From an uncultured Eubacteriales bacterium (GTDB lineage: Bacteria; Bacillota; Clostridia; Lachnospirales; CAMVHY01), in assembly GCA_948543815.1 (NCBI GenBank), contig CAOVHW010000002.1:1-64000 (forward strand): a stretch of DNA of 64,000 nucleotides. Direction: 5' to 3'. The position numbers were made by a program, and so were the translations under genes. Below, piece by piece: positions 50,516 to 59,176 of this stretch; positions within the stretch are counted from its first letter, which is position 1, and every line of letters starts with the position of its first letter. The notes under the pieces were generated by a model. The model did no database searches, had not been told where the DNA came from, and saw only the letters and a list, made by a program, of their open reading frames with translations.

Positions 50516-52297
50516 ATGACTGAACCGATGAATGCTCATTTAAGATCTTGGGAAAAGGTAAGAGATATTATAAGTTTAAACGCTACTGGTGTATTTATGT
50601 ATCCAGGTGCAGATTGTAATGAGCTTTTTTTTGCACTTACGAGTATTCTGAACTATCGTCACGCAGACTCCAAGGAAAAGACTTTAAATTTAGGAATAAC
50701 TTCTTACCAGCCTTTTTATACGTTACAAATATTTTTATCAAGTGTTGGTATTAAATCTGGTGAAGAGATAAAAAGCTTGCATACGAGAAAAGAATATCCT
50801 AAAGAATTATTAAATGCAATTAATAAGTATTTTCAATTTTGTGTTGATTTTTTTAGAGAAATAGTAAAAGATTCACGTGTTTTAAATAAAATTATTTATG
50901 ATAATTATTTTAATATACAAGGTCAAACAGATTTTTTAGTTGACTTTCCGAAAAAAACACAAAAACCAAAAATGTTATATGTAGATTTTCCAAGAGCTCA
51001 AGAATTTGCTGATAGTGAAACAAAACGCATTATTACTGTATGTCAGCTTGTTGCATATTATGATCATAGTTGGTTTGATTCTAGTGAACCACCGGATGAA
51101 GCTACGTGTAGATTTTGGATTGCAATTGATAGTTTATTAACAGAAGAACAAAGTAATAGATTATCTTACATTAATAATGCTGATATCAATGAATTAACTG
51201 AGGCAGAAAGAAATTTAAGGGAAAGACTTAATTCGCAAGATTTTCGCGATATGGTTATTAATTATCAAGAAAATACATTTCAAGAATTAACAAATTATAC
51301 AGAGATAGTAAACGGTGAAACTATTATTAAACGTTTGCCAGATAAAAATAGATTTCAAAGGATTATGTATTTACCAGATAAAGATTTAACTACTGAAGAA
51401 AAATCTCTTAAAGATGCTTTTTTGCAAGAAGCAGCTAAAGCAAACAATTCAGAATGGGCAAAAAAATTTATTAATTCTCTTGATGAACCGAAGCAAATTG
51501 AAATGCCAAAAGAACTCCAAAATGCAATGTCAACAATTGATTCAGTGGATAATACAAAAATTAATGTTATAGTAGAAGATAATGTTTTGGATAGTATTTA
51601 TGATGATTTTACAAACAAATTTTTTGAATTTGCAGAAAAAAATATGTCAAGAAAACAATTATTATCTTCATTGCATTCTAATAAAGATTTTATGTTAATG
51701 TTTTCACGGGCAAAAGGTTCAGGATTTTTAAAATATTGTTCTAGTGGAGAAATAACAGCAAAAGATTTTAAAAGTGAAGATGATTTTATTCAGGCTATTA
51801 GTTCCCAATTGAAAATTTATCCTGATGATAAGCGGCAAGAAATTTTAAATAAACTTTTAGATAAAAAAAGTAAATTAAGTCCTAGTATTAAAGAAAAATT
51901 AGAAATTGAATTTTTAGAATTACAAGATATAATGTTCGGCAATGCTCCTTTAAATGAAAAAACTTTACCAAAATTTTTATCTGAAATATATTTAATTTTT
52001 GGAAACGATTATGAAACAGCTTTTGCGATTTTAAAAAATTTTCAAAATGTTGCAGAAATTGATCCTTATGTGAAAAATTTTCTTAATAAGTACAAAATTG
52101 AAATATTTCATATATCAATATTGAAAAGTTTAGATGTAAAAGGTGATTCTGATGAAATATTTAATATTATGTCAAAAGATTTACAAGAAAATCCACAACA
52201 AAAATTACATCATCCTTTAATATCAAGAAATAGTAATAATAAAACTGAAATGAAAAAATCACAAAAAACAAAAGTAAACACAAAAGATTCAATTTAA
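50516..52297 (+). CDS. Unknown large helical protein (593 aa)
   Basis: The family is not recognised. ATG follows AAGGAGTGATTTAAT. The product is largely helical, without signal peptide or membrane segment. The N-terminal 170 residues are more mixed (FMYPGADCNELFFALTSIL, YRHADSKEKTLNLG). The middle has two acidic LT.AERNLRERL / LTTEEKSLKDAFL segments that look like repeats, and the C-terminal part resembles a helical solenoid. Its general look (start M-T-E-P, size, Asn/Lys/Phe richness, isolated transcription unit) is like the three paralogues at 18-28 kb, but I see no shared motif block. It has its own promoter and terminator. Confidence 0.75.
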   Translation: MTEPMNAHLRSWEKVRDIISLNATGVFMYPGADCNELFFALTSILNYRHADSKEKTLNLGITSYQPFYTLQIFLSSVGIKSGEEIKSLHTRKEYPKELLNAINKYFQFCVDFFREIVKDSRVLNKIIYDNYFNIQGQTDFLVDFPKKTQKPKMLYVDFPRAQEFADSETKRIITVCQLVAYYDHSWFDSSEPPDEATCRFWIAIDSLLTEEQSNRLSYINNADINELTEAERNLRERLNSQDFRDMVINYQENTFQELTNYTEIVNGETIIKRLPDKNRFQRIMYLPDKDLTTEEKSLKDAFLQEAAKANNSEWAKKFINSLDEPKQIEMPKELQNAMSTIDSVDNTKINVIVEDNVLDSIYDDFTNKFFEFAEKNMSRKQLLSSLHSNKDFMLMFSRAKGSGFLKYCSSGEITAKDFKSEDDFIQAISSQLKIYPDDKRQEILNKLLDKKSKLSPSIKEKLEIEFLELQDIMFGNAPLNEKTLPKFLSEIYLIFGNDYETAFAILKNFQNVAEIDPYVKNFLNKYKIEIFHISILKSLDVKGDSDEIFNIMSKDLQENPQQKLHHPLISRNSNNKTEMKKSQKTKVNTKDSI

Positions 52298-52345
52298 ATT
52301 TATTTATTGCCAAAAAAACTATTTAACGTTTTTAATTTTATTAAT

Positions 52346-52386
52346 AAAAAAGCAGCTGATAAATTATTTTTTATCAGCTGCTTTTT
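52346..52386. terminator. Bidirectional terminator between convergent unknown genes
   Basis: AAAAAGCAGCTGATAAA and TTTATCAGCTGCTTTTT pair with a short AT-rich loop and carry T-runs on both strands. It serves the genes ending at 52297 (plus) and 52408 (minus). Confidence 0.85.
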
Positions 52387-52407
52387 ATTTAAGTTAACCA
52401 ATATTTA

Positions 52408-53055
52408 TTATTTATTTTCTAACAACGATTGTTCATATTCAGATGAAGGTTTGTTGTTTAATTCATTTAAAGCAGATTTAATATTACAACGCCAAAGTAA
52501 ATCTTTTGCGGTTTCCTTTTCTACGTCTTCTTTATAACGTCCTGCTTCTTTAGCTTTAGAAATATTCTCTAAAGCTTTTTTCTCTCTATGTTCATCAACT
52601 TTTACACTAAAACGAATTAAAAATATTAAACCTGCAATTGCTAATGCAAAGCCTGTAATTGCTAAAGCTGCAAGTCCAATTTGTGGTATAGCAGCCAAAC
52701 AAGCTGCACCTACACCAAAAAATGTTCCAATTGCAGTTGAGGCTCCGACAAACGCGCTTCCAAGTCCAACACCAATTGCTTGACCAACAAAACCCAAATC
52801 GCAAAGTTCATATATTCCCCAAAAAATAAGAGCAATTACAGCAATAACCAAAAAAGCAAGGACAATAATTAATAAAATTTCACCACCATCTTTATCACAT
52901 GAGCCACAACCTCCCATACAACAAAATATAGGACCACAACTGTTATCTTCGTGCTTATAATCTTCTTGTGTAATAGGAGTAAGAGTTTTTATTTCATTAT
53001 TGTCTGTTTGGGAAAAATTATCTTGTTTATAATTTTTGTCTGTTTTATTTTCCAT
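52408..53055 (-). CDS. Unknown membrane protein with Cys-rich N-terminus and Gly/Ala-rich helices
   Basis: The family is not recognised. ATG at 53055 follows AAGGAGAGATATGTT. Of 215 residues, the first 45 are polar and end in a cysteine cluster (CGPIFCCMGGCGSC). Three apolar stretches follow: LLIIVLAFLVIAVIALIFWG, a Gly/Ala-rich one (GQAIGVGLGSAFVGASTAIG, VGAACLAAIPQIGLAALAIT) and GFALAIAGLIFLI. A basic, helical cytosolic tail of about 65 residues completes it. The glycine pattern suggests tightly packed membrane helices, as in the 33940 protein. The cysteines could bind metal or be lipid-modified; there is no classic lipobox. The function is unknown. Confidence 0.7.
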   Translation of the reverse strand: MENKTDKNYKQDNFSQTDNNEIKTLTPITQEDYKHEDNSCGPIFCCMGGCGSCDKDGGEILLIIVLAFLVIAVIALIFWGIYELCDLGFVGQAIGVGLGSAFVGASTAIGTFFGVGAACLAAIPQIGLAALAITGFALAIAGLIFLIRFSVKVDEHREKKALENISKAKEAGRYKEDVEKETAKDLLWRCNIKSALNELNNKPSSEYEQSLLENK

Positions 53056-53164
53056 AACATATCTCTCCTTTTATGTACAATTAATAAAATTATTATAACA
53101 GAATTTCAATTAAATATCAATAAGAGTAAGTTTTGACACAAAAATAAGAGCCAAAAAATTTTTC

Positions 53165-53192
53165 TTGGCTTTTATTTTTTATTGCGTATAAT
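53165..53192 (+). promoter_or_regulatory. Promoter of the lepB-yitT-secDF operon, inside a dyad
   Basis: TTGGCT (53165-53170) and TATAAT (53187-53192) are 16 bases apart. The -35 forms the right arm of an AGCCAA/TTGGCT dyad (53149-53170) that could be an operator or a terminator-like hairpin. A separate TTGACA at 53133 has no partner box. Confidence 0.4.
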
Positions 53193-53224
53193 ATTTGATG
53201 GATAGAAATTTTGGAGATGAAAAG

Positions 53225-53722
53225 ATGAAAATTTTAGTCAATTGGTTTAATACTTTTATACTTTTATTTATATTTTCTGTGCTAATGTTTTTTTTATTTT
53301 GGCCGTTTATTATTATTGGTGATTCAATGCAAAATACTTTACAAAATCATGATCGTATTTGTGCATCACGATTATTATCTAAATTTGATTTAAAACGTGG
53401 CGATATTATTATTTGCAAACATGGCGGAAAAATTATTATTAAACGTATAATTGCATTGCCATCGGAAAAATTATCTATCAAAAATAATTTAGTTTATATC
53501 AATGAAAAAATTTTGAATGAGCCATATGTTCGTGGCACTACGACAAATGATATTGATATTATTTTAAACGCTGATGAATATTTTATTATGGGTGACAACA
53601 GAAATTTTAGTGTTGACAGCAGAATTTTTGCTCCGATAAAAAAATCGGATATTGTTGCAAAAGCTTTATTTAAATTTTTCCATAAACTTGAATCTATTAA
53701 TTATAATTGGGAGGATAATTAA
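53225..53722 (+). CDS. lepB: Type I signal peptidase
   Basis: Cleaves signal peptides from exported proteins at the outer membrane face. ATG at 53225 is chosen for GGAG about 8 bases upstream; the ORF could be read ten codons longer without a site. The 165-residue protein has one N-terminal membrane helix (FILLFIFSVLMFFLFWPF), then the nucleophile motif IIGDSMQNTLQ, the general-base region IIIKRIIALPSE with the catalytic Lys, and YFIMGDNRNFSVDSR. This is the short Gram-positive SipS-like form. Its stop overlaps the next ATG by one base (TAATG), and secD and secF follow, so it is part of a secretion operon. Confidence 0.95.
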   Translation: MKILVNWFNTFILLFIFSVLMFFLFWPFIIIGDSMQNTLQNHDRICASRLLSKFDLKRGDIIICKHGGKIIIKRIIALPSEKLSIKNNLVYINEKILNEPYVRGTTTNDIDIILNADEYFIMGDNRNFSVDSRIFAPIKKSDIVAKALFKFFHKLESINYNWEDN

Positions 53723-54567
53723 TGAAAATCCGCAAGGAATTTTGGTATATTAATTTCGGATTGCTCTTAATTGCTTTAGATATCCATCTTTTTAAAACTC
53801 CAAATAATTTTGCATTAGGTGGCACTAGTGGTATCTCAATTATTACTCGCTATTATTTTCCTAATATTCGTATTGGCTCTTTAATGTTCGTATTAAATTT
53901 AATTTTTCTTTTGTTCGGTTATTTTATTTTAGGGAAAAAATTTGTCGTTAATACTATTTATGGTTCATTCGTTCTTTCATTAATGGTATGGCTATTAGAT
54001 ATCTTTTTCCCAATTAAATCGCCATTGACAAATCAAAAATTAATGGAGCTCGTTTACAGCGTATTTTTACCGGGGGTTGGAAATGCTATCGTTTTCAGTT
54101 ATAATTCTACTACCGGTGGAACGGATATATTGGGCAAAATAATTAGCAAACTTTTTAAAATCAAAATTAGTATTTCAATGTTAATTCTGGATTTTATTAT
54201 TGCATTTTGTACGGGATTATTTTTTGGCGTTGAAACTTGTTTGTTCTCAATTCTTGGTGTATGTCTTAAATCTTTTGTGCTTGATTCCGTGATGGAAAGT
54301 ATTCATGTCTTTAAAATTTTAGTTATAATAACGGAGAAAAGTGATGACGTAAAAAGATTTATATGCGATAATATTCATCGTGGTGCAACAATTCATAGAG
54401 CCAGTGGTGCATTTACGCAAAAACAATACGACGTAATTACGGTAATATTGTCACGAAATCAAGCAGCTGTATTGCAAAATTATATAAAATCGATTGACCC
54501 GAAAGCATTTATTTCGATTACGAATTCATCACATATAATTGGGAATGGGTTTGACCGATTTGATTAA
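53722..54567 (+). CDS. YitT family membrane protein (DUF161/DUF2179)
   Basis: The transport or signalling role of this family is unknown. The 281-residue protein has five to six membrane helices up to about residue 190. They include the family motifs DIHLFKTPNNFALGGTSGIS, GSLMFVLNLIFLLFGYF and YNSTTGGTDILGKII. A C-terminal cytosolic DUF2179 domain holds VKRFICDNIHRGATIHRASGAF and VITVILSRNQAAVLQNYIKS, followed by DPKAFISITNSSHIIGNGF. The start overlaps the lepB stop, and its tail overlaps the upstream leader of secD, so it is co-transcribed with the secretion genes. Several YitT paralogues per genome are normal in spore formers. Confidence 0.93.
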   Translation: MKIRKEFWYINFGLLLIALDIHLFKTPNNFALGGTSGISIITRYYFPNIRIGSLMFVLNLIFLLFGYFILGKKFVVNTIYGSFVLSLMVWLLDIFFPIKSPLTNQKLMELVYSVFLPGVGNAIVFSYNSTTGGTDILGKIISKLFKIKISISMLILDFIIAFCTGLFFGVETCLFSILGVCLKSFVLDSVMESIHVFKILVIITEKSDDVKRFICDNIHRGATIHRASGAFTQKQYDVITVILSRNQAAVLQNYIKSIDPKAFISITNSSHIIGNGFDRFD

Positions 54568-54592
54568 TTTATTTTACAAAGGAGAAATAAAA

Positions 54593-55855
54593 ATGAAATT
54601 TAAAAATTTTTTACTGTTTATTTTTATTATTTGTATTGCTATCGGAATAAATTTTATGGCATATTACGGTGTTGGGCCCAAAAATTTATTCAGTATCAAA
54701 AATATAAAATTAGGTTTAGATTTACGTGGCGGCGTCTCAATAATTTATCAAGCTGATAAAGAAAATCCGACAACAGCGGAAATGAATTCAGCAAAATCGT
54801 TGCTACAAGGACGACTCGATAGAAAAAATTTTACGGAAGCACAAGTTGCAATTCAGGGAACAAATCGTATACGCGTTGATATTCCCGGAGTTGAAAATGC
54901 GGAGGAAGCTGTGGATGAAATTGGTAAGACTGCACAATTAATTTTTTGCGATGAAAATGGACAAGTTTTATTGTCAGGTTCTGAAATAAAAAATGCTAGC
55001 AAACAAGTCGCACAAAAAGATAATAAAACTGAAATAATGGTTGCTTTGGAATTTACGAGTGAAGGCCAAAAATTATTTGAAGAGGCAACTGAAAAAAATA
55101 TTGGCAAAAGAATTTGTATTTGCCTCGACGATGCAATAATAAGTATGCCAACTGTTCAACAAAAAATTACCGGAGGTAATGCAACGATTACGGGCGATTT
55201 TACTGCAAAATCAGCTGAAGAATTGGCGGCATTGATTCGTGCAGGTTCATTGCCATTTAATTTAAAAATTATAAATTTGGATAATGTTGGAGCAAAACTT
55301 GGAGCTGATGCGCTCGAAACAAGTTTAAAGGCTGGAGTTCTCGGAACATTGCTTGTAATTTTATTTATGCTTATCTTTTACAAAATTTTTGGATTTGCAG
55401 CCGATATTGCATTGTTCATTTATGTAGGTTTGGTTCTGTCATTGTTGAGTTTATTTTCAGTTACTTTAACTTTGCCGGGCATCGCCGGAATTATTTTATC
55501 TGTTGGTATGGCAGTCGATGCGAACGTAATTATTTTTGAGAGAATAAAAAACGAATTGGAAAACAAAAAAAGTATACGTGCGTCAATTAAATCAGGTTTT
55601 GCTAAAGCTTTTTCCGCTATCTTTGACGGCAATATCACAACTCTTATCGCGGCTTTGGTTTTATATTGCTTCGGCTCAGGCCCGGTAAAAGGTTTTGCAC
55701 AAACTTTATCGCTTGGAATTATTATTTCAATGTTTACGGCGCTCATTGTTACACGCTTTATAATAAACAGTTTGGTTGGAATGGGATTGAGCAATGTGAA
55801 ATTTTTTGGAGTGAAAGGAGAAATTTTAAATGAAAATAGTAGAAAACAAAAATAA
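54593..55855 (+). CDS. secD: Protein translocase subunit SecD
   Basis: SecD with SecF uses the proton motive force to pull proteins through SecYEG. ATG at 54593 is chosen for AAAGGAGA 7 bases upstream. The 420-residue protein has an N-terminal helix and the conserved LGLDLRGGVSIIYQ. A P1-type outer domain follows with RIRVDIPGVENAEEAV, and the six-helix C-terminal part carries LRAGSLP-like IRAGSLPFNLKI, VGMAVDANVIIFERIKNEL and FDGNITTLIAALVL. The P1 domain is shortened compared with E. coli, as usual in Firmicutes. secF starts 26 bases before its stop, so the pair is coupled rather than fused. Confidence 0.97.
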   Translation: MKFKNFLLFIFIICIAIGINFMAYYGVGPKNLFSIKNIKLGLDLRGGVSIIYQADKENPTTAEMNSAKSLLQGRLDRKNFTEAQVAIQGTNRIRVDIPGVENAEEAVDEIGKTAQLIFCDENGQVLLSGSEIKNASKQVAQKDNKTEIMVALEFTSEGQKLFEEATEKNIGKRICICLDDAIISMPTVQQKITGGNATITGDFTAKSAEELAALIRAGSLPFNLKIINLDNVGAKLGADALETSLKAGVLGTLLVILFMLIFYKIFGFAADIALFIYVGLVLSLLSLFSVTLTLPGIAGIILSVGMAVDANVIIFERIKNELENKKSIRASIKSGFAKAFSAIFDGNITTLIAALVLYCFGSGPVKGFAQTLSLGIIISMFTALIVTRFIINSLVGMGLSNVKFFGVKGEILNENSRKQK

Positions 55856-56702
55856 ATTTTTTTTGCTGTCACTTATAATAATTTTGGTTGGCATAGCGTT
55901 CATGATTTACAATTATGTGAATGGCAATGGTATTTTTAATTATGATGTTGAATTTTCTGGCGGGACGTCAATTCGTATCGACATCGGTAAAGATTTTTCA
56001 AACGAAGATATTGAGAAGACAGTTTCAAAAATTACGGGGCAATCATCTGCGCAAATTCAACGTGTTTTAAATAAAAATCAAGTTATGATAAAAATAAAAT
56101 CGACGGATAAAAAAGTTCGTGATGATTTAATTGATGAGCTCGCAAAAAATTATGGATTTGATAAAAAATCTGTAGCTATTTCGGATATTAGTGCGACTAT
56201 CAGCAATGAAATGCAACGTAGCGCAATAATTGCTGTAGTGCTCGCATGTTTGGCAATTTTGATTTACATTTCAATTCGCTTCAAAAATATAAAAACTGGT
56301 TCGTGTGCTGTTATTGCTCTTTTACACGACACAATCATTACAATATTAAGTTACGCTGTCTTTCGTATTCCACTGAATTATTCTTTTATTGCTGTTGTTC
56401 TTACAATTTTAGGCTATTCAATAAATGCAACGATAGTAATATTTGATCGAATGCGCGAGAATAAAATGTTTAATATAAAGGATGAGACAGAACTTGTTGA
56501 TAAAAGTGTTATGCAAACTATGCGGCGTTCACTTTTTACTTCATTGACAACTTTACTTTCTATTATTTGTTTATATTTTATGGGCGTGGCGTCAATTAAA
56601 GATTTTTCATTGCCAATTATAATCGGAATAATTTGTGGAACTTACTCCTCAATTTGTATTGCAACGTCACTATGGTTTGTTATGAATAAAAAATCGGTAT
56701 AA
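55830..56702 (+). CDS. secF: Protein translocase subunit SecF
   Basis: The partner of SecD in the membrane. The 290-residue protein has an N-terminal helix (FFLLSLIIILVGIAFMIYN), a small outer domain beginning NYDVEFSGGTSIRIDI, and five more helices with AVIALLHDTIITILSYA, LTILGYSINATIVIFDRMREN and MRRSLFTSLTTLLSIICLYF. The ATG at 55830, with AAAGGAGA, lies inside the secD end (26-base overlap). It is the last gene of the lepB-yitT-secD-secF operon, and a terminator overlaps the stop. Confidence 0.97.
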   Translation: MKIVENKNKFFLLSLIIILVGIAFMIYNYVNGNGIFNYDVEFSGGTSIRIDIGKDFSNEDIEKTVSKITGQSSAQIQRVLNKNQVMIKIKSTDKKVRDDLIDELAKNYGFDKKSVAISDISATISNEMQRSAIIAVVLACLAILIYISIRFKNIKTGSCAVIALLHDTIITILSYAVFRIPLNYSFIAVVLTILGYSINATIVIFDRMRENKMFNIKDETELVDKSVMQTMRRSLFTSLTTLLSIICLYFMGVASIKDFSLPIIIGIICGTYSSICIATSLWFVMNKKSV

Positions 56703-56735
56703 AAATGGGATGCGAAAATGCATCCCATTTTTTTT
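56701..56735. terminator. Terminator between secF and the DUF1540 gene
   Basis: AAAAATGGGATGC (56701-56713) pairs with GCATCCCATTTTT (56720-56732), loop GAAAAT, T-run on plus and A/T-run on minus. It serves both convergent genes and overlaps both stops. Confidence 0.85.
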
Positions 56736-56889
56736 ATATTTCTGGCTCAAAATTATTACATTCGGTATCTTTTTTATGACGTGCTTCAAAATTTGATTCG
56801 CCAACTTCGATATTGGGCAATGTACAAAAATTATTTTTATTATTATGGCGGCAATTAATAACTTTGCATTGAATTTCCTGATTTGGCAT
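56734..56889 (-). CDS. DUF1540 domain protein (51 aa)
   Basis: A short real gene: ATG at 56889 follows TGGAGGTGTATAAA. The 51-residue product has the DUF1540 pattern. QEIQCKVINCRHNN opens with C8 and C13, N-N-F-C-T follows with C22, then HKKDTECNNFE with C44, a four-cysteine metal-site layout. DUF1540 proteins are small, often in tandem copies in Clostridia, and are presumed zinc binders of unknown role, sometimes linked to sporulation. Here it is a single short copy, monocistronic, ending at the terminator shared with secF. Confidence 0.8.
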   Translation of the reverse strand: MPNQEIQCKVINCRHNNKNNFCTLPNIEVGESNFEARHKKDTECNNFEPEI

Positions 56890-56988
56890 TTTATACACCT
56901 CCATTCGTTAAATATTATTGACAGTGCCAAAAAAAATATACAAGTTCTAAAGATTTTTGAAGTGAATAAAACAATATAGGTGAAGTAA

Positions 56989-57780
56989 ATGAGATATCGC
57001 AAGCCAGATTATGTTACTAATTTTTTGTCAATATTTTTTTTAATATTACTAGGTGCATTAGTGCATAACAGAGTATATATCAAAACAATTGTACCAAAAG
57101 AAATTATTGCAGCATTTCAAATGCCTTATAAAACTTTTGCTAAGCTTCAAACCCTTTCACAAAAATATAATATTCCACTCGAGGAAATCTTAAGTGTTTA
57201 TTCGCTTGAGAATAAATTTTTCCCGAATAAATCAAATATTGAACCTGAGGATGAAATCGAAAAAAATTTAATCGTAAATTACAATACGATTAAAAAAAAG
57301 TATAAAAATATTCGACAATATACACGTATGTTTAAAAATATTATTGACGAAATTAAATGTTTTCCGATACAAAATGGTAGCGATTATATTTTTGGCGATA
57401 GCTGGGAAAGAAAAACGAATAGTAAAATCCCACAAGGCTGCGATATTTTTGACCGCGAAAATATTTCTGGCCGTATTCCAATTATAAATGTAAGTGATGG
57501 CGAAATCGCAAATATATGTTGGGATGATAATCTCGGCTATAATATTGAAGTAAAAACTTCGAGCGGTAACGTTTATTTATATTGCTGTTTGGAAAAATTT
57601 GCAGACGGTCTCGAAAAAAATTCAAAAGTAAAAGCCGGACAAACTTTAGGATATATGGGTAAGAAAGAAAATTTTGTACATTTACATTTTTGTATAAATC
57701 CAAAGGTAAAATTTGCGGACAAAAATTTTTTTATCGACCCATATTTATTTTTACGAATGGTTGAAGCGAAAAAGAATTAA
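56989..57780 (+). CDS. M23 (LytM-like) peptidase-fold protein with a changed first metal ligand
   Basis: The 263-residue protein has one N-terminal membrane helix (FLSIFFLILLGALVHNRVYI). A helical linker of about 100 residues with a LysM-like look (LQTLSQKYNIPLEEILSVY) follows, then a C-terminal LytM fold from about residue 140. In active M23 enzymes the first motif is H-x(3)-D; here it reads SKIPQGCDIFD, so Gln replaces His while Asp stays. The second motif, VHLHFCIN, keeps H-x-H. With one ligand missing, it is probably non-hydrolytic or weak, as in Bacillus SpoIIQ, which lost the same site and acts as a forespore scaffold. The SpoIIQ link is a guess. ATG at 56989 follows GGTGAAGTAA. Confidence 0.8.
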   Translation: MRYRKPDYVTNFLSIFFLILLGALVHNRVYIKTIVPKEIIAAFQMPYKTFAKLQTLSQKYNIPLEEILSVYSLENKFFPNKSNIEPEDEIEKNLIVNYNTIKKKYKNIRQYTRMFKNIIDEIKCFPIQNGSDYIFGDSWERKTNSKIPQGCDIFDRENISGRIPIINVSDGEIANICWDDNLGYNIEVKTSSGNVYLYCCLEKFADGLEKNSKVKAGQTLGYMGKKENFVHLHFCINPKVKFADKNFFIDPYLFLRMVEAKKN

Positions 57781-59135
57781 TGTTCAACAACCGCGACAAA
57801 ATTTTCTTTTACACCCAAAACATTTATACCTTTATTCATATAATTTTTTACTGACTCAATTATTTCTTGACTGATAATTTCGCCGGGAATTATTAGTGGA
57901 ATTCCGGGCGGATAAACTGTAATATAATCGGCACTGATTTTATTTAAGCTTTTTTCTAATTCTATATACTGTTTGCTTTTTAAATTCGTTTGTTTTACCG
58001 AAAACGCAGTTTTTAATTTTACAGGAGTTTCTTGCTTGAAATTTAATTTTTTATATTCACAATTTTTTTCGAGATAATCAATTGCATGAATTAATTTTTC
58101 AAATCCTAAATCGGTATCGGCAATCGAAGAAAGCGCTACAAAATGATTTAAACCTTGCATTTCAATTTGTATAGAAAATTTATCGCGTAAAATTTTTTCT
58201 GCATTTATATTTGAGTTCACGAAAAAAGTTAATTTGCTGATATCTAAATCATTAAATCCAAAATTTTTTACGTCAAATTTATTTACAAGATTGATTATTT
58301 TATTGTCAGATAAAATATTTCGTATATTTTCTAATTTTTTCACATATTTGTCAAAAAAATTTGGCTGAGAAATTTTTTTAAGTGTGCTATCAATTATGCT
58401 CATAAAAATATATGAGGGGCTTGACGTTTGAAACATTGCTAAATATTTTTTTACACTTTCTGTATCAATTAAATTGCTGTTCATATGTAAAACAGCGCTT
58501 TGCGTAAGACACGGCAGAGTTTTATGTAAACTATTAATGATAATATCTGCTCCGGATTTTATCGCTGGGAGCGGGAATTTTTTATGAAAAATAAAATGTG
58601 AGCCATGCGCTTCGTCGACAATTAAAATTTTTTTGTATTGATGTGTGAGCTGTGAAATTTTTTTTACATCTAAACAAAATCCTTCATAGTTTGGACTTGT
58701 AATAAAAACCGCTTTAACTTTACTTTTTTGGCGCAATAAATTTTCTAGTTCGTTATAATTTATTGCATTCCAAAAATTTTTTCCGTATAAATAATGCGCG
58801 CGAACACCGGAAAGTTCCAGTGCATTATAAAAACTTTTGTGACTGTTACGCATCGCAATTATTTCATCATTTTCATTACAAATTGAAAAAATTGCCGACA
58901 TAACAGCTGAACTCGCTCCGTTTACAACAAAAAAACTTTCGTAGCAGCCAAAAATTTTTGCACAATTTTCCTGTGCATCTTTTATAATTCCGTTTGGGTT
59001 ATGTAAATTATCTAAACCGTCAATTTCCGTCATGTCTAAATTTAATAAATCTTGGCCGATAAAATTTTTATTGCGCTTGTGGCCAGGCATATGAAATGGA
59101 TATAAATTTTTTAGCTGCAAAATTTTTTCTTCCAA
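57777..59135 (-). CDS. Orn/Lys/Arg decarboxylase family PLP enzyme
   Basis: These fold type I PLP enzymes decarboxylate lysine, arginine or ornithine to polyamine precursors. TTG at 59135 is used because AGGAG is 8 bases upstream. The 452-residue protein has the family start FHMPGHKRNKNF, the DMTEIDGLDNLH segment, VNGASSAVMSAIF, PLP-binding DEAHGSHFIF and the Schiff-base lysine in NSLHKTLPCLTQSAVLH. A C-terminal lid has YPPGIPLIIPGEIIS. It is the short Bacillus YaaO/SpeA-like form rather than the 700-residue inducible type. The substrate is not readable. Its start is divergent from recJ, 42 bases apart, and its end overlaps the M23 gene by four bases. Confidence 0.92.
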   Translation of the reverse strand: MEEKILQLKNLYPFHMPGHKRNKNFIGQDLLNLDMTEIDGLDNLHNPNGIIKDAQENCAKIFGCYESFFVVNGASSAVMSAIFSICNENDEIIAMRNSHKSFYNALELSGVRAHYLYGKNFWNAINYNELENLLRQKSKVKAVFITSPNYEGFCLDVKKISQLTHQYKKILIVDEAHGSHFIFHKKFPLPAIKSGADIIINSLHKTLPCLTQSAVLHMNSNLIDTESVKKYLAMFQTSSPSYIFMSIIDSTLKKISQPNFFDKYVKKLENIRNILSDNKIINLVNKFDVKNFGFNDLDISKLTFFVNSNINAEKILRDKFSIQIEMQGLNHFVALSSIADTDLGFEKLIHAIDYLEKNCEYKKLNFKQETPVKLKTAFSVKQTNLKSKQYIELEKSLNKISADYITVYPPGIPLIIPGEIISQEIIESVKNYMNKGINVLGVKENFVAVVEH

Positions 59136-59176
59136 CTATTTTGCTCCTTTCTGGTAAAATATTTAAGGTGAGAAAA

